From assembly GCA_029263945.1 (NCBI GenBank), contig JARIDM010000181.1, positions 1 through 7,273 on the forward strand: DNA of 7,273 nucleotides, written 5' to 3'. This document shows, piece after piece, positions 6,452 to 7,273 of this stretch. The position numbers were made by a program, and so were the translations under genes. This DNA is from Sporosarcina sp. Lineage in GTDB: Bacteria; Bacillota; Bacilli; Bacillales_A; Planococcaceae. How positions within the stretch are numbered: the first letter of the stretch is position 1; each line of letters begins with the position of its first letter. The notes beneath the pieces were generated by a model that saw only the letters and a program-made list of their open reading frames with translations, made no database searches and was not told the origin of the DNA.

Positions 6452-6979
6452 ATGAATACGAAGAATTTAGTTTTAATGGCCATGTTGGTGTCAGTAGGTG
6501 CTGCATTATACCTAATCATTCCAGGATTTAGTGGTGGGATGAAACCTGATTTTATGTTAACAATGATGTTTATCGGTATTTTCTTGTTCCGAGATGTCCG
6601 TAGTGTTTTCATACTCGCATTGACAACAGGTGTATTGTCTGGATTATTTTCAACGTTTCCGTTAGGGTTTTTCCCCAACATCGTTGATAAATTAATTACT
6701 GCATTTGTGATTTATGCTGTTATCGTTTTACTGAAAAGGGTTTCGACTCATTTAATCGGTGCAACTATAATTGCGGGTGTAGGTACATTGCTTTCAGGTT
6801 TTATATTCTTATCCGTCGCTATTTTCATTTTAGGTGTAGAATTACCTTTCAGCGCATTATTTATCGCTGTCGTTCTTCCAGCAGTTGCTTTAAACGGTGT
6901 CGCATTCTTTATCATTTATCCGATTGTCACTAAATTGATGGAAAGGTCTTCCTTTACACGAACGGCCACAACTTCATAA
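6452..6979 (+). CDS. trpP: Tryptophan transporter TrpP (YhaG family)
   Basis: TrpP is a small integral membrane protein that imports tryptophan in Bacillus. The 175 residues match the family length. Hydrophobic helices are visible near residues 5-24, 34-46, 51-69, 78-94, 101-127 and 134-160. Family-typical patches include GGMKPDFML (28-36), FPLGFFPNIVDK (69-80), GTLLSGFIFLSVA (111-123) and AVVLPAVALN (139-148), followed by IIYPIV (154-159). The start at 6452 follows GAGGAG with a spacing of about 9 bases, and the TRAP-type repeats run across this ribosome site, so expression should fall when tryptophan is plentiful. It is followed by a strong terminator. Neighbours on both sides match the Bacillus subtilis yhaH-trpP-hit region, although serC is absent between trpP and hit. 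The assignment rests on recognised sequence similarity plus this regulation. Confidence 0.93.
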   Translation: MNTKNLVLMAMLVSVGAALYLIIPGFSGGMKPDFMLTMMFIGIFLFRDVRSVFILALTTGVLSGLFSTFPLGFFPNIVDKLITAFVIYAVIVLLKRVSTHLIGATIIAGVGTLLSGFIFLSVAIFILGVELPFSALFIAVVLPAVALNGVAFFIIYPIVTKLMERSSFTRTATTS

Positions 6980-6985
6980 TATACG

Positions 6986-7020
6986 AAAGCTTTTCTTCTA
7001 TACGAAGAAAAGCTTTTTTT
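6986..7020 (+). terminator. Intrinsic terminator of trpP
   Basis: A perfect 13-base-pair stem (arms 6986-6998 and 7004-7016, AAAGCTTTTCTTC and its complement) with a 5-base loop TATAC is followed by a T run (7014-7020). It begins 7 bases after the trpP stop. It is the strongest terminator in the window. Confidence 0.93.
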
Positions 7021-7083
7021 ATACTTACATCACTACTGCTCCTTGTAATTTATCTTTTCTGTTGCTCATCTAGTAAATGAATG

Positions 7084-7108
7084 GTTTAATAAAAGTAGTA
7101 AAAGGAAT
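7084..7108 (+). promoter_or_regulatory. Candidate sigma-B promoter upstream of the YtxH-family gene
   Basis: GTTTAA (7084-7089) is a perfect sigma-B -35, followed by 13 bases and AGGAAT (7103-7108), 5 of 6 to the -10 GGGWAW. A competing sigma-A reading uses TTGCTC (7062-7067), 17 bases and TTTAAT (7085-7090). Both could drive the downstream gene, and they would compete because the elements overlap. Confidence 0.45.
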
Positions 7109-7121
7109 ACTATTCGTATAG

Positions 7122-7128
7122 AAAGGAG
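7122..7128 (+). promoter_or_regulatory. Ribosome site of the YtxH-family gene with long spacing
   Basis: AAAGGAG is strong, but 13 bases separate it from the ATG at 7142. The GTG that overlaps it (7128) is out of frame with the YtxH reading, so the ATG is kept despite the spacing. Confidence 0.55.
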
Positions 7129-7141
7129 TGCGTTACTTATT

Positions 7142-7273
7142 ATGAAAGCATCAACTTTTTTCATCGGTCTCGCAACTGGGACAGTAGCAGCTGCAATTAC
7201 TGTTCTTTATTCAACTCCAAAATCAGGAAGTGAACTAAGGTCAACTGTTAAGAGTGCCTCGACAGATTTAAAA
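7142..7273 (+). CDS. YtxH-family (YhaH-like) membrane protein, N-terminal 44 codons, cut by the window edge
   Basis: The open frame begins MKASTFFIGLATGTVAAAI, continues through a single hydrophobic, glycine/alanine-rich helix (residues about 5-23) and then STPKSGSELRS (24-34). The helix followed by a (A/T)PKSG-x-E-(L/I)R motif is the hallmark of the YtxH domain found in small stress-associated proteins of Bacillales. These are anchored by one N-terminal helix, and the remainder is usually a charged coiled coil, here outside the window. Position next to trpP matches yhaH of Bacillus subtilis. A candidate sigma-B promoter upstream would fit the general-stress control known for the related ytxGHJ operon. 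The molecular function is not known. The symbol is left blank because only part of the gene is visible. Confidence 0.85.
   Translation, partial: MKASTFFIGLATGTVAAAITVLYSTPKSGSELRSTVKSASTDLK

Noticed and set aside
6337..6681. Minus-strand open frame across the trpP leader and 5' coding region
   Set aside because: It is antisense to trpP, has no ribosome site and no recognisable family, and its composition reflects the complement of a membrane protein.
6980..7120. Octamer TATACGAA at 6980 and 6999, with its complement at 7113
   Set aside because: Two copies are part of the trpP terminator and its flank; the third is probably chance in AT-rich DNA. It is too short and too few to call a repeat family.

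Overview
The window is ordinary Gram-positive chromosome from a low-GC Bacillales bacterium. UvrB, EcsA, EcsB, Hit and TrpP all read as Bacillus-type orthologues, and the IDEAL-domain and YtxH-family proteins are typical of this order. A Planococcaceae or related Bacillaceae host is a reasonable guess, but the genus cannot be read from the sequence. I see no transposase, integrase, CRISPR array, tRNA, rRNA or sign of recent transfer.

Layout. Positions 1-5795 are read on the minus strand. In transcription order they hold ecsA-ecsB (overlapping, closed by a hairpin terminator), a 78-residue IDEAL-domain gene with its own promoter and terminator, and the uvrB-uvrA excision-repair operon. uvrA runs off the left edge. 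A degenerate LexA/DinR-type operator lies upstream of uvrB. Positions 5915-7273 are read on the plus strand: hit, trpP (tryptophan transporter), a strong terminator, and the first 44 codons of a YtxH/YhaH-family membrane protein. hit and ecsA diverge from a 119-base shared intergenic region.

Relation to known genomes. From memory, the order yhaH-like / trpP / hit / ecsA / ecsB follows the Bacillus subtilis neighbourhood. In this window ecsC is not downstream of ecsB, serC is not between trpP and hit, and uvrBA lies next to the ecs cluster rather than downstream of csbA.

Most informative signal. The trpP leader carries five (G/U)AG triplets spaced exactly two bases apart (6427-6449). They run through the Shine-Dalgarno sequence and stop two bases before the ATG, with further triplets on both sides. 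This is the pattern bound by the trp RNA-binding attenuation protein TRAP (MtrB), and it predicts tryptophan-dependent translational repression of the transporter. An imperfect hairpin of about 15 pairs lies just upstream. I found no convincing new biological system; the value here is in regulatory sites and corrected gene starts.
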